A stretch of DNA of 64,000 bases from Candidatus Bipolaricaulota bacterium (GTDB taxonomy: Bacteria > Bipolaricaulota > Bipolaricaulia > Bipolaricaulales > Bipolaricaulaceae). This document shows, piece by piece, positions 1 through 7,475 of the stretch. The DNA lies in contig JACIWK010000004.1 of assembly GCA_014360985.1 (NCBI GenBank), positions 1 to 64,000 on the forward strand. The letters run 5' to 3'. The notes below the pieces were generated by a model. That model ran no database searches. It was not told the origin of the DNA and saw only the letters and a list, made by a program, of their open reading frames with translations. The translations under genes were made by a program, and so were the position numbers. Numbering within the stretch: position 1 is the stretch's first letter; the number at the start of each line of letters is the position of its first letter.

Positions 1-1
1 G

Positions 2-118
2 GACGTGCGCGAGATGACGCGGTACATCGTGGCCAACCCAGTGCGGCGGGGGCTGGTTCAGGACTTCCGCGAGTACGGGGGCTCGGGCTCGTTGGCGTTC
101 CCACTGGATGACCTGTAG
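2..118 (+). CDS. REP-associated tyrosine transposase (RAYT), C-terminal fragment
   Basis: Only the last 38 codons lie in the window; the gene starts before base 1. The tail reads RYIVANPVRRGLV then DFREY, which is the typical end of Y1/IS200-like RAYT proteins, where RYI..NPVRAGLV follows the catalytic domain. RAYTs are single-copy transposases that recognise REP hairpins carrying a GTAG head. Here the TAG stop codon at 116-118 is itself part of the GTAG of the first REP element, so gene and repeat abut directly. The family call rests on this C-terminal motif and on the adjacent REP cluster; the catalytic HUH motif and tyrosine are outside the window. Confidence 0.75.
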   Translation, partial: DVREMTRYIVANPVRRGLVQDFREYGGSGSLAFPLDDL

Positions 119-700
119 CGTCGGGGCTTGTCCCCGACGGCCTTTCGGTTCCGGGAACGACGGGCGGACACGAGGTCCGCCCCTACGGACCACGGACAAC
201 GGGTTACGGATCACCGCCGACGGATCGCCGTTCCGTTGTAGCGTCGGGGCTTGTCCCCGACGGCCTTTCGGTTCCGGGAACGACGGGCGGACACAAGGTC
301 CGCCCCTACGGAACCCGAACCACGGATCGCCGTTCCGTCGTAGCGTCGGGGTTTATCCCCGACGGCCGTTTCGTTCCCGGAACGGCGGGCGGACACGAGG
401 TCCGCCCCTACGGACCACGGATCGTCGTTCCGTTGTAGCGTCGGGCCTTGTGCCCGACGGCATTACGGCGGTTCGTCGGTTGGCCGGTTCGGGAATCAAC
501 GGGCGGACACGAGGTCCGCCCCTACGGACCACGGGTTACGGATCACGGAGCCCGGACCACGGATCGTCGTTCCGTTGTAGCGTCGGGGCTTGTCCCCGAC
601 GGCCTTTCGGTTCCGGGAACGACGGGCGGACACGAGGTCCGCCCCTACGGAACCCGAACCCGATCGGGAAAGGGCCGTCGCAGACAAGCTGCGACGCTAC
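115..700. repeat. Cluster of GTAG-headed REP/BIME hairpins
   Basis: About eleven short palindromes stand in alternating orientation. One form is GTAG followed by CGTCGGGG-CTTGT-CCCCGACG (first copy 119-139). The opposite orientation is GGGCGGAC-ACGAG-GTCCGCCC followed by CTAC (first copy 162-182); the second copy of that arm has the loop ACAAG, the exact reverse complement of CTTGT. Pairs recur with first arms near 119, 242, 343, 439 and 580. A further variant GTCGCAG-ACAAG-CTGCGAC lies at 677-695. The copy at 439-459 has a compensated stem, GGGC paired with GCCC instead of GGGG with CCCC. Inverted GTTCCGTAG-like flanks bound each pair. The stretch carries no gene; the open frames across it are by-products of the repeats. 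Confidence 0.85.
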
Positions 701-725
701 GGAACCCCGCCTTCTGGGGGGCGCC

Positions 726-1694
726 TCAGCCCCCACGTTGGGCGGCCTCGGTGGCGAGCTCGTGGGCCCACTGGAGGGGCGGGGGGCGGGGCGCCCGCGC
801 GGTGAGGCCGAGGACGAGCTGGATTGAGCTCGCCACGTCGGCCCGGTGGCCAGGGGACACGAACAAGGTCCGGTTCCGGTCCGTGCGCAGCGCCGCCCCC
901 ACCGTGTCGTCGTCCAACACCACGGGCCTCCACTCGCCGATCGCCATCCCCGCCGTGTTCGCGTGGCCACAGAGGTGCCCCTTGGCGATCCCCACCGTCG
1001 GCTGGTCGAGGAGCACGCCGAGGTGGCTCGCCACCCCCGCGCGGCGCGGGTGGAGGATCCCGTTTCCGTCGACCAGGTACACGTCCGGCCGCAAGCCTCT
1101 GGCGTCGGCTTCCTCGATCGCCGCGAGGTAGGGGGGGATCTCCCGGTAGGAGAGGTAGGTCCGGATGTAGGGGAAGCGCACGGGCGCGCGGACGGTGAGG
1201 TGGTCGAGGATCTCCCCCTCGCGGTCGGCGAGGGCGAACGCGGCCACGGCCTCGCGGTCGGGGTAGGCGACGTCGAGGGCGCCGATCGTCTCCACCGCGG
1301 GGAGCGGGGCGAGGACCACCCGCCGCGCGACCTCGGCCTGCTCCTCCTGGAGCCGGGCCAGCGGCCGATCGGTCGGGAAGTCCCACACGAAGTACCGGGC
1401 CAACGGATCGACCCGCGACCCGACCACGCGCACGCCTTCAGCAACGAGCTGGGCGGCCGTTTCGTCGTGGGTCCCGCCCCACGTCCGGCCCACCGCGCCC
1501 GAGGCGTGGACGACGCGGTGCGCAGGGAGCCCCTCCGCCTCCGCCGAGGAGAGCCAACTAGCGATGAACGCCGCTGCGCCCGGGTCGCCGAGGGCCTCGG
1601 CCAGCGCGCGGTACGTGGTCACTCTCCCCGGTGGGATGGCGCAAACGAGCTCGCGGAGGGTGCGCTCGAGATCGGGGACGCGGAACTCAACCAC
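726..1694 (-). CDS. Alkyltransferase-like (ATL) domain fused to endonuclease V
   Basis: 322 residues, two domains. Residues 1 to about 90 resemble the DNA-binding domain of O6-alkylguanine transferases (PPGRVTTYRALAEALG, then PAHRV at 57-61). The acceptor cysteine of the PCHRV motif is alanine, as in non-catalytic ATL proteins that only flag alkylated guanine. Residues about 110-315 match endonuclease V (nfi), which nicks DNA next to deaminated purines: D141 in ALDVAY, E185 in SYREIP and D209 in LVDGNG match the metal-binding acidic residues. The GTG start overlaps the upstream lipoprotein gene by 8 bases, implying translational coupling. An AGT-EndoV fusion is known from the archaeon Ferroplasma, but there the cysteine is retained. 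The domain calls are firm; the role of the ATL half is inferred. Confidence 0.88.
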   Translation of the reverse strand: MVEFRVPDLERTLRELVCAIPPGRVTTYRALAEALGDPGAAAFIASWLSSAEAEGLPAHRVVHASGAVGRTWGGTHDETAAQLVAEGVRVVGSRVDPLARYFVWDFPTDRPLARLQEEQAEVARRVVLAPLPAVETIGALDVAYPDREAVAAFALADREGEILDHLTVRAPVRFPYIRTYLSYREIPPYLAAIEEADARGLRPDVYLVDGNGILHPRRAGVASHLGVLLDQPTVGIAKGHLCGHANTAGMAIGEWRPVVLDDDTVGAALRTDRNRTLFVSPGHRADVASSIQLVLGLTARAPRPPPLQWAHELATEAAQRGG

Positions 1695-2298
1695 AGCACC
1701 CGCGCGGCTCGATCCGCACCGACAAGTGAGCGGGATAGGACATGTCTCCGGTGGCGTCGACCACGACCAGGGTGACGAGGTAGTCCCCCGGCGCGCTGTA
1801 GGTGTGCGCTACCTCGGGGACGGTCGTGAACTCGGTCGTCCCGTCGTTGAAGTCCCAGCGGTACTCGGCGATCTCGCCATCAGGATCGTACGAGTCAGCG
1901 GCATTGAAGGTGAGCTGGTAGCCGACCTTGGCTGTGGAAGGGAACACCGTGAACCGGGCCACGGGGCGCTGGGAGTGGACGTACACCGTGGTCGAGGTCT
2001 GGTCCGTCGACCCGTCGCGGCCGACCACGGTGAGGTACACAACGTACGTCCCCCGCTGGTGGTAGGTGTGGGAGAGCGAGGGCTCTGAGCCGGTCGTGTC
2101 GTCCCCGAACGACCACAGGTACTCGACGATGTCCCCGCGTGAGCGGGAGGCATCGAACGTGGCGGTGAGGGGATAGGGCCCGTGGGCGGGACTGGGGTCC
2201 GTGACGATCACGGCCTGCAGGCCTGCTGTTACCGGGCCGAAACACCCAGCGAGGGGGAGGACGGCGAGGGAAAGGATCGCATACAGGTACTTTCGCAT
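1687..2298 (-). CDS. Secreted lipoprotein with two PKD domains
   Basis: About 203 residues. The N-terminus MRKYLYAILSLAVLPLAGC is a lipoprotein signal with a lipobox (LAGC), so the mature protein is probably lipid-anchored outside the cytoplasmic membrane. Two PKD beta-sandwich repeats follow, each with the hallmark pattern (YLWSFGDDTTGS, then YRWDFNDGTTEF), an aromatic-x-x-D/N-G segment, and HTY with a YxVxL strand. PKD domains mediate protein-protein or carbohydrate contacts; no catalytic domain is present. Two tandem ATGs follow the GGAGG at 2304-2308. The second (2298) has the better spacing of 5 bases, the first is at 2301. It is the first gene of a two-gene unit with the ATL-EndoV fusion, with no evident functional link. 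Confidence 0.75.
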   Translation of the reverse strand: MRKYLYAILSLAVLPLAGCFGPVTAGLQAVIVTDPSPAHGPYPLTATFDASRSRGDIVEYLWSFGDDTTGSEPSLSHTYHQRGTYVVYLTVVGRDGSTDQTSTTVYVHSQRPVARFTVFPSTAKVGYQLTFNAADSYDPDGEIAEYRWDFNDGTTEFTTVPEVAHTYSAPGDYLVTLVVVDATGDMSYPAHLSVRIEPRGCCG

Positions 2299-2401
2299 CA
2301 TGACCTCCTGGCGAAGCTTACCTCCCCGGGCCGGGGGTTCCAGGTGGGGCTGCGCCTGCCAGCGGACACGAGGTCCGGAACCAGGCACAACGGTGGGTGC
2401 C

Positions 2402-2431
2402 GTCGTAGCGTCGGGCCTTGTGCCCGACGGC
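2402..2431. repeat. Solitary REP element
   Basis: One copy of the GTAG-headed hairpin seen at 115-700: GTAG, then CGTCGGGC-CTTGT-GCCCGACG. It carries the GGGC/GCCC compensated stem also seen at 439-459. It sits between the divergent PKD lipoprotein and dihydrolipoamide dehydrogenase genes. Confidence 0.75.
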
Positions 2432-2471
2432 CGTTCCGTCCCGGCAAGGCCTACGGAACATCGCCCGCCCC

Positions 2472-2480
2472 GGGTACACT
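2472..2480 (+). promoter_or_regulatory. Extended -10 promoter placing lpd near leaderless
   Basis: GGGTACACT ends only 7 bases before the ATG at 2488. Transcription from this -10 would start at or next to the start codon, and no Shine-Dalgarno sequence is present. No good -35 box is seen. The same GGGTAnnnT form recurs at other promoters in the window. Confidence 0.45.
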
Positions 2481-2487
2481 CGGGCCC

Positions 2488-3861
2488 ATGGAGCGAACGC
2501 GGGTTGCGATCGTGGGCGGGGGGCCAGCGGGGTACGTCGCGGCCCGGAGGCTGGCGCAGCTCGGGGTGGAGGTGGTGCTCGTCGAGAAGCGGCACCTCGG
2601 GGGGACGTGCCTCAACGAGGGGTGCATCCCCACGAAGGCCCTCTACGCCGCGACCTCGCCCCTCGGGCACCGGGAAACGTTCGCCCGGATGGGGATCTCC
2701 CTCTCCCCAGCGGTCGACGCCGCTCGGCTCCGGACATGGCTCTCCGAGGTCGTGGGCGCGGTGCGGGGCGGGGTGGAGAAGCTCCTCGCCCAGTCGGGGG
2801 TGGAAGTCGTCTCCGGCGAGGCGACCCTCGTCGGCCCAGGAAGGCTCCGCGTCCGGACGCCTGCGGGCGAGGAGGGGATCTCGGCCGACGCGGTCGTCCT
2901 CGCCACCGGCTCAACCCCGATCGAGCTTCCCGGCCTCCCGTTCGATGGGGAGAGGGTATGGTCTTCAACGGACGCCCTCCTCCTCCCGCGCATCCCGGAC
3001 AGGCTCGTCGTGATCGGGGGCGGGGTGATCGGGTTGGAGCTGGGGACGGTGTACCGCCGCCTGGGGAGCGCGGTGGTGGTGGTGGAGCTCCTCGATCGGC
3101 TCCTCCCCGGGGTTGGCGTCTCGCGCCGCGGGGAGGCGGTGCTGCGGCGGGCGCTCGCTGCCCAGGGGATCGAGCTCCGCCTCGGGGCGCGGGCGGAGGG
3201 GCTCACGGCCGATGGGGTGAAGATCCGCACGACCAACGGCACGGAGGAGCTCCCTGCTGACGCGGTCCTCGTCGCCGTGGGCCGCAGGCCGAACGTGGAC
3301 GGCCTGGGCCTGGAGGCGGCGGGGGCAAGGGTCGAGCGGGGGGTCGTCGTCACGGACGACGGGTTCGCCGCTACACCGGGCCTGTACGCGATCGGCGACG
3401 TGCGGGGGGGATGGATGCTCGCCCACAAGGCGTCCCACGAGGGGCTCCTCGTCGCGGAGCGGATCGCCGCGCCGACCGCCCCCCCCCCTGGGGGGGCCGC
3501 GCCGGTGATCCCCCAGGCGATCTTCACCCAGCCCGAGGTGGCGCTGGTGGGAACCCCGATCGACGAGGCGGCGGGGGGCCTGCGGGTGGGCCGGTTCCCC
3601 CTCGCCGCCCTCGGCCGGGCGTGGGCACAAGGGGAGACGGAGGGGCTCTTCCAGATCGTAGCCGACGAGAACGGACGCCTGGTCGGGGCAGAGATCGTGG
3701 GTCCCCATGCCTCGGACCTCATCGCCGAAGCCGCCCTCGCCGTCTCCGCCCGCCTCACCGCAGAGGACCTCGCCCGGGCGGTCCACGCCCACCCCACGTT
3801 CCCCGAGGGGCTGTGGGAGGCCGCCCTGGCCCTCCTCGGCCGGCCGCTGCACAGAGGGTGA
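2488..3861 (+). CDS. lpdA: Dihydrolipoamide dehydrogenase (E3), pyridine nucleotide-disulfide oxidoreductase
   Basis: 457 residues. The N-terminal FAD-binding motif is VAIVGGGPAGYVAARR; the redox disulfide is GGTCLNEGCIPTKAL with C41 and C46. A second dinucleotide site reads VIGGGVIGLELG. The second FAD motif ends in YAIGDV. The dimer-interface end carries H-P-T-F-P-E, the catalytic His-Glu pair of lipoamide dehydrogenases. E3 reoxidises lipoamide of 2-oxoacid dehydrogenase or glycine-cleavage complexes with NAD+. No E1, E2 or gcv gene lies nearby, so the partner complex is elsewhere. The ATG at 2488 is chosen because the FAD motif begins at residue 6. REP elements flank the gene on both sides. 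Confidence 0.9.
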   Translation: MERTRVAIVGGGPAGYVAARRLAQLGVEVVLVEKRHLGGTCLNEGCIPTKALYAATSPLGHRETFARMGISLSPAVDAARLRTWLSEVVGAVRGGVEKLLAQSGVEVVSGEATLVGPGRLRVRTPAGEEGISADAVVLATGSTPIELPGLPFDGERVWSSTDALLLPRIPDRLVVIGGGVIGLELGTVYRRLGSAVVVVELLDRLLPGVGVSRRGEAVLRRALAAQGIELRLGARAEGLTADGVKIRTTNGTEELPADAVLVAVGRRPNVDGLGLEAAGARVERGVVVTDDGFAATPGLYAIGDVRGGWMLAHKASHEGLLVAERIAAPTAPPPGGAAPVIPQAIFTQPEVALVGTPIDEAAGGLRVGRFPLAALGRAWAQGETEGLFQIVADENGRLVGAEIVGPHASDLIAEAALAVSARLTAEDLARAVHAHPTFPEGLWEAALALLGRPLHRG

Positions 3862-3892
3862 TCTCTTCCCGTCCCCCGGGGGCGGACGCTCC

Positions 3893-4165
3893 GGGAAACG
3901 GCCGTCGCAGACAAGCTGCGACGCTACGAAACCGGTCCACAGCTACGAAATTAGGGCGGTCTCGGGGTTACGTAGCGGCAGGGTTTATCCCTGACGGCCG
4001 TTCGTCGGTGACGGCCTCGCGTCGGACACAGGGTCCGCCGCTACAGAACCCTGCCGTTGGCCGTTGGGGTTCGTAGGGGCGGGTTTATCCCCGCCCGCGG
4101 CGTCGGACTGCGACGCTACGGAACCGGTCCACAGACCACGGACCCCGGACCGTTTGTTCCGTTGT
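3893..4165. repeat. REP hairpins between convergent lpd and DUF885 genes
   Basis: The 313-base gap between two converging genes is filled with REP variants. They include GTCGCAG-ACAAG-CTGCGAC (3904-3922), a copy with CAGGG-TTTAT-CCCTG near 3975-3992, GGAC-ACAGG-GTCC followed by GCTAC near 4025-4050, and GGGCGGG-TTTATC-CCCGCCC near 4077-4096. Stem bases differ but pair, while the GTAG/CTAC heads are kept. They may serve as a bidirectional transcription or RNA-stability barrier. No gene is present. Confidence 0.75.
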
Positions 4166-4174
4166 AGTGGTGGG

Positions 4175-5824
4175 CTACGTCCCCAGGAGCCGCTCGCGGA
4201 GGAGCTTCGGGGGCAGGGACCCGCAGGACAGGATCGCGTCGTGCATCTCCCGCAGCGTGACCATCGGGTTCCGGCGCTTGTACTCCTCGATCACCTTCAG
4301 GATCTCGATCTTGCCCACGAGGTAGCTCAGCGGCTGGGTCGGGTTCGATGTGTACCGACGGACCTCGGCCTCGGCGTTCGTCCGCTCCAGACCCGCCTTC
4401 TCCATCAGGAACTGGATCCCTTCCTCGACCGTCATGTTTCCGGTGTGCAGCGACACGTCGAGGATGATCCGCGCCGCCCGCCAGAGCTGGTCCTGCAACC
4501 GCGCCAGCTTCTGCACGGGCTCCCGGATGTACCCCAGCTCCTCCATGAGCTCCTCGCAGTAGAACGCCCACCCTTCGACGAACAGGCTCGACAGGGCGCT
4601 CCCGATCTTGCGGGGAAGGGTCTTCGCGTACGTGTTGGCGTACACGAGCTGGAGGTGGTGCCCGGGATAGGCCTCGTGGAGCGCGGTCACCGGGATCTTG
4701 GCGTAGTTGTGGCCACGGAGCTTCTCCTCCTTGACCTTCCGCGGCGCCCACCTCTCCACGGGGGTGACGAGGAAGATCCCCTCCTGATCCTTCTCCAACG
4801 GCCCGGGCATCATGTACGCCGCGTAGGGGATGACGGGCCGCATCGAGGGCGGCGTGGGCCGGATCCGCAACTTCTCCCCCTCGGGGATGGTCACGATCTC
4901 CCGCTCGACCACGAACTGCCGCGCCCGCTCCATCTCCCGGCGGTAGGCGGCCAACAGCTCGCCGGCCTTGGGATGGTGGTCCTTCGCCTCCTCCACGATC
5001 TGGCGGGCCGTCTTCCCGGGGGCGATCTTCGCGGCAAGGGCTTCCATCTGGGCTTCCGTCTCCCGGAATAGCTTCCAACCCAGCTCCAACAGCTCGTCGG
5101 CGGAGTAGTCAAGGAGGTGGTCCTCGCGGAGGATCTCCTCGAACAATTCCTTCCCCACCGCGAACTCGCCCTGGGCCCGGGGGAGGACCTCCCGCTCCAG
5201 GAACGCGATGTAGTCGCCAAGCGCCCTCGCCGCTCTGCGGCTGGCGCGGAGGAGGCGCGGGAAGAGGTGGGGGGTGCGCAGGCCGAGGAGGGGCACCACG
5301 GCGCGGAACAGGACCATCCCCCGCTTCGCCCCCTCGACGGCTGTCTCGGCCCACACCTTGGGCACCTGCTCCGGAACCAGGTTCTCCTTCCCCTGGGCCA
5401 GGACCCGGGGGACCTCCCGTAGCCGCCCGAGCACCGCCCGCAGCCGTACGGGCCATGGGGCGAAGTTCCGCATCAGGAGGAGGAACACGCCGCCCAGGCA
5501 CTCGCTGGTGTACATCCCCGGGCTCCGCTCGTGGCCCCGCAGCTTCTCGAAATCGCGCAGGAACGATTTCGCGAACTGGATCATCAGGGTCCGGTCGATG
5601 CGGGCATCGAGCGACCAGCCGGCGGGGTCGAACGCCGCAAGCTGGGCGAGGGCCTCGCGCAGCATCCCTTCCTGGCGCGCCCGCGCCGCGGGACTGTGGT
5701 CCCCAAGCCTGTGGTCGAACCGGTGGTCCCCAAACTGGGTCGCGGCAACGGGCACCTCCTCGAGCATGCGGTGGAAGAACTTCTCCACCGAGGCGTAGAA
5801 CTCTCGTTCGCTTCCGTCGGGCAC
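4175..5824 (-). CDS. DUF885 family metallopeptidase-like protein
   Basis: 549 residues, the usual size for DUF885. The zinc-site region reads ALHEAYPGHHLQ (an HExxxHH-type motif), followed about 40 residues later by FVEGWAFYCEEL, which supplies further ligands. The C-terminal part NPTQPLSYLVGK is also typical. Family members are presumed zinc carboxypeptidase-like enzymes; the substrate is unknown. There is no signal peptide. A longer frame runs to a TTG at 5854, but the GTG at 5824 is preceded by AAGGAGGAG at good spacing and is preferred. It is transcribed alone, with REP elements behind its 3' end. Confidence 0.82.
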   Translation of the reverse strand: MPDGSEREFYASVEKFFHRMLEEVPVAATQFGDHRFDHRLGDHSPAARARQEGMLREALAQLAAFDPAGWSLDARIDRTLMIQFAKSFLRDFEKLRGHERSPGMYTSECLGGVFLLLMRNFAPWPVRLRAVLGRLREVPRVLAQGKENLVPEQVPKVWAETAVEGAKRGMVLFRAVVPLLGLRTPHLFPRLLRASRRAARALGDYIAFLEREVLPRAQGEFAVGKELFEEILREDHLLDYSADELLELGWKLFRETEAQMEALAAKIAPGKTARQIVEEAKDHHPKAGELLAAYRREMERARQFVVEREIVTIPEGEKLRIRPTPPSMRPVIPYAAYMMPGPLEKDQEGIFLVTPVERWAPRKVKEEKLRGHNYAKIPVTALHEAYPGHHLQLVYANTYAKTLPRKIGSALSSLFVEGWAFYCEELMEELGYIREPVQKLARLQDQLWRAARIILDVSLHTGNMTVEEGIQFLMEKAGLERTNAEAEVRRYTSNPTQPLSYLVGKIEILKVIEEYKRRNPMVTLREMHDAILSCGSLPPKLLRERLLGT

Positions 5825-5894
5825 CGTTCTCTCCTCCTTCGCCGGATGGTCCAAGGCGCAGGGAAGGATACCCGTTCGGGCCCGCCGTTGCTCC

Positions 5895-6044
5895 CTAGCG
5901 GGGGCGGGTCGGAACCAAGATCCGGTAGGCGATCCACGCTCCGACCAGAATCAGGACGACGGGGAGGAACAGCGGGAGCAGGATCAGGCCCGCCACGAGC
6001 CCGATCACGCCTCCCAGGAGCCGGAACAGGGCACCGAGGATCAA
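5895..6044 (-). CDS. Small membrane protein in the bactofilin-like operon
   Basis: 49 residues, almost entirely hydrophobic, with two likely membrane segments (LFRLLGGVIGLVAGLILLP and FLPVVLILVGAWIAYRIL) and a short basic tail. The TTG start at 6044 overlaps the TGA stop of the upstream gene as TTGA, the coupling geometry common in this genome. The family is not recognised. Its position as third gene after DUF4004 and bactofilin-like genes suggests a membrane anchor or partner for the bactofilin-like protein; this is inference. Confidence 0.6.
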   Translation of the reverse strand: MILGALFRLLGGVIGLVAGLILLPLFLPVVLILVGAWIAYRILVPTRPR

Positions 6045-6769
6045 CGCTTGATCCTCTCCCCCACCTCGGCCTCGGGGTGGACCTCGAGGGACTCCGTGTA
6101 CTCCACCCGGCCGACTCGGCATCCTGGCCCGATGTGGACCGTCTTGCCGCGCACGACGTCGGCCGTGGTGGCTTCGAGGTGGACGCGATCGCCCTCGATC
6201 TCGCCCACGGTGAGGGTCCCGATCCCGAGCCCGAACCGGAACCCTCGCGCCAGGCTGAACCCGAAGCTCAGCCCAGAACTGGCGCGGATGTCGATGTTCT
6301 CCCCCCCGATCTCGCGGGCGCGGCTGTCACCGACGAGCTTCACCTCCACCCGGTCCGCGGACAGAAGCCCGCCGATCTCGAACCGGCCCGAGGAGGTGAA
6401 CACGTCGGTCTCCAGATCCCGGGCCACATGGAGCACCCCGCTCACCCGCACGTAGTGGCCACGGAAGCTTCCCCCGATGCGCTGGGCGCCCGAGGAACGG
6501 AGCTCCTTTACCTCCGCATCGCCGTCGATCCCACAGCTGCCGGAGGTGACGAGGACGTCGGCCTCCACCCGGGCGGTGAACTTCCCGGCCCCGGAGACGG
6601 TGATCTCTTTGGCCTTCACCTCTCCCTGGAACCGCCCCGAGCCGGAGACGCGGATCTCTTGGGCGGTGACATCCCCGTCCACCTTCCCCGACCCCGAGAT
6701 GCGGACCTGGCCGTACTCGCCGCCGGAGACCCGCCCCGATCCCGAGATGGAGATGTTCTGCCCTTCCAT
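6041..6769 (-). CDS. Bactofilin-like beta-helical protein (YhbE/YhbF type)
   Basis: 242 residues built of short repeats with alternating hydrophobic and glycine residues (ISISGSGRVSG, VRISGSGKVDG, IRVSGSGRFQG, ITVSGAGKFTA), the signature of right-handed beta-helical polymer-forming proteins. It lacks a signal peptide and transmembrane segments, so it is cytoplasmic. Bacillus bactofilins BacE/BacF (YhbE/YhbF) are likewise encoded next to the DUF4004 protein YhbD, which supports the assignment. The ATG at 6769 abuts the stop of the DUF4004 gene. It probably forms a scaffold whose cargo is unknown. Confidence 0.75.
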   Translation of the reverse strand: MEGQNISISGSGRVSGGEYGQVRISGSGKVDGDVTAQEIRVSGSGRFQGEVKAKEITVSGAGKFTARVEADVLVTSGSCGIDGDAEVKELRSSGAQRIGGSFRGHYVRVSGVLHVARDLETDVFTSSGRFEIGGLLSADRVEVKLVGDSRAREIGGENIDIRASSGLSFGFSLARGFRFGLGIGTLTVGEIEGDRVHLEATTADVVRGKTVHIGPGCRVGRVEYTESLEVHPEAEVGERIKR

Positions 6770-7408
6770 CTACGCCACCCCCCTCAGCGCTAGCTTCACC
6801 TGCTCCACGATCTTCTCCATGTCCACGCGGTGCTTGACCCGCGATTCGCGGTCGAGCTTCACGGGCTCGTGGCCCAGTACCCCCACCGTGAGCCGCACCG
6901 AGACCCCCTCCTGGTCGATGGATTTCTCCCCCAATAGCGCGGTGATCCCGGTCGGAGCCCGCACCACCTCCTCCGCGGCCCGCACGAGGTCCACGAGGAG
7001 CTTCGCCTCCGCGGGACGGGTCCCCGCCCGGAGCGCATGGGCCCCGCACGCGAGGGCCACCAGCTCCCCGAACGTGTACCCACGGTCCTTCCACATCAGC
7101 TTCCGGCCCTCGGCCCCGACCGGGGCCAGGAGGGTCGGGTCATCGCACTTCACCGTCTCCGGGGCTGATTCCGGGGCCAGGATCGGCACGAGCTCGTCCA
7201 AGGACTGCTCCTCCTTGAGGGAGCGGATCTGCTCGATGCGGGTCAGGATCTTCTCTCGGGGGAAGAACGTCTCCTGACCGGTCACCGTCGCTTTGCGGAT
7301 GAACCACGCCTCGGGGATGAGCCCCTTCCGCTTCCACCGGTAGAGCTGGCCGTACGAGATCCCCGTCTGCTCGAGCACGTCCTTTTTTGCAATCAGATCC
7401 TCGTCCAT
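6770..7408 (-). CDS. DUF4004 (YhbD-like) MerR-type HTH regulator
   Basis: 212 residues. The N-terminal 60 residues form a MerR-like helix-turn-helix (KKDVLEQTGISYGQLYRWKR then GLIPEAWFI) followed by the FFPREKILTRIEQIRSLK helix, as in DUF4004 proteins. The rest has no recognised catalytic motif. The ATG at 7408 follows GGAGGGGGAG. It is first in an operon with the bactofilin-like gene and a small membrane protein. Its promoter contains a perfect inverted repeat, so autoregulation is likely. The partner genes suggest control of, or a structural role in, a bactofilin-based scaffold. Confidence 0.78.
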   Translation of the reverse strand: MDEDLIAKKDVLEQTGISYGQLYRWKRKGLIPEAWFIRKATVTGQETFFPREKILTRIEQIRSLKEEQSLDELVPILAPESAPETVKCDDPTLLAPVGAEGRKLMWKDRGYTFGELVALACGAHALRAGTRPAEAKLLVDLVRAAEEVVRAPTGITALLGEKSIDQEGVSVRLTVGVLGHEPVKLDRESRVKHRVDMEKIVEQVKLALRGVA

Positions 7409-7445
7409 CGCTCCCCCTCCGCCGCGGTGGCGACGGCACAAGGGT

Positions 7446-7474
7446 AGTGTAACAGAACACTGTTACAAGGTCAA
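7446..7474 (-). promoter_or_regulatory. Promoter with palindromic operator for the DUF4004 operon
   Basis: On the minus strand -35 TTGACC (7474-7469) and -10 TACACT (7451-7446) are separated by exactly 17 bases. The spacer and part of the -10 are occupied by a perfect inverted repeat GTAACAG-AACA-CTGTTAC (7449-7466). This position suits a repressor or a MerR-type regulator, most simply the DUF4004 protein itself. The -35 touches the stop codon of tldE. Confidence 0.72.
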
Positions 7475-7475
7475 G

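Noticed and set aside
118-700. Possible CRISPR array
   Set aside because: The units are hairpins in alternating orientation with irregular spacing, no constant repeat with unique spacers, and no cas genes nearby.
108-827. Long open frames on both strands across the repeat region, one of 239 codons
   Set aside because: They translate the REP palindromes and give repetitive Arg/Gly/Pro-rich peptides with no homology pattern.
2488-3861. Part of a pyruvate dehydrogenase or glycine cleavage operon
   Set aside because: No E1, E2 or gcv genes flank the gene.
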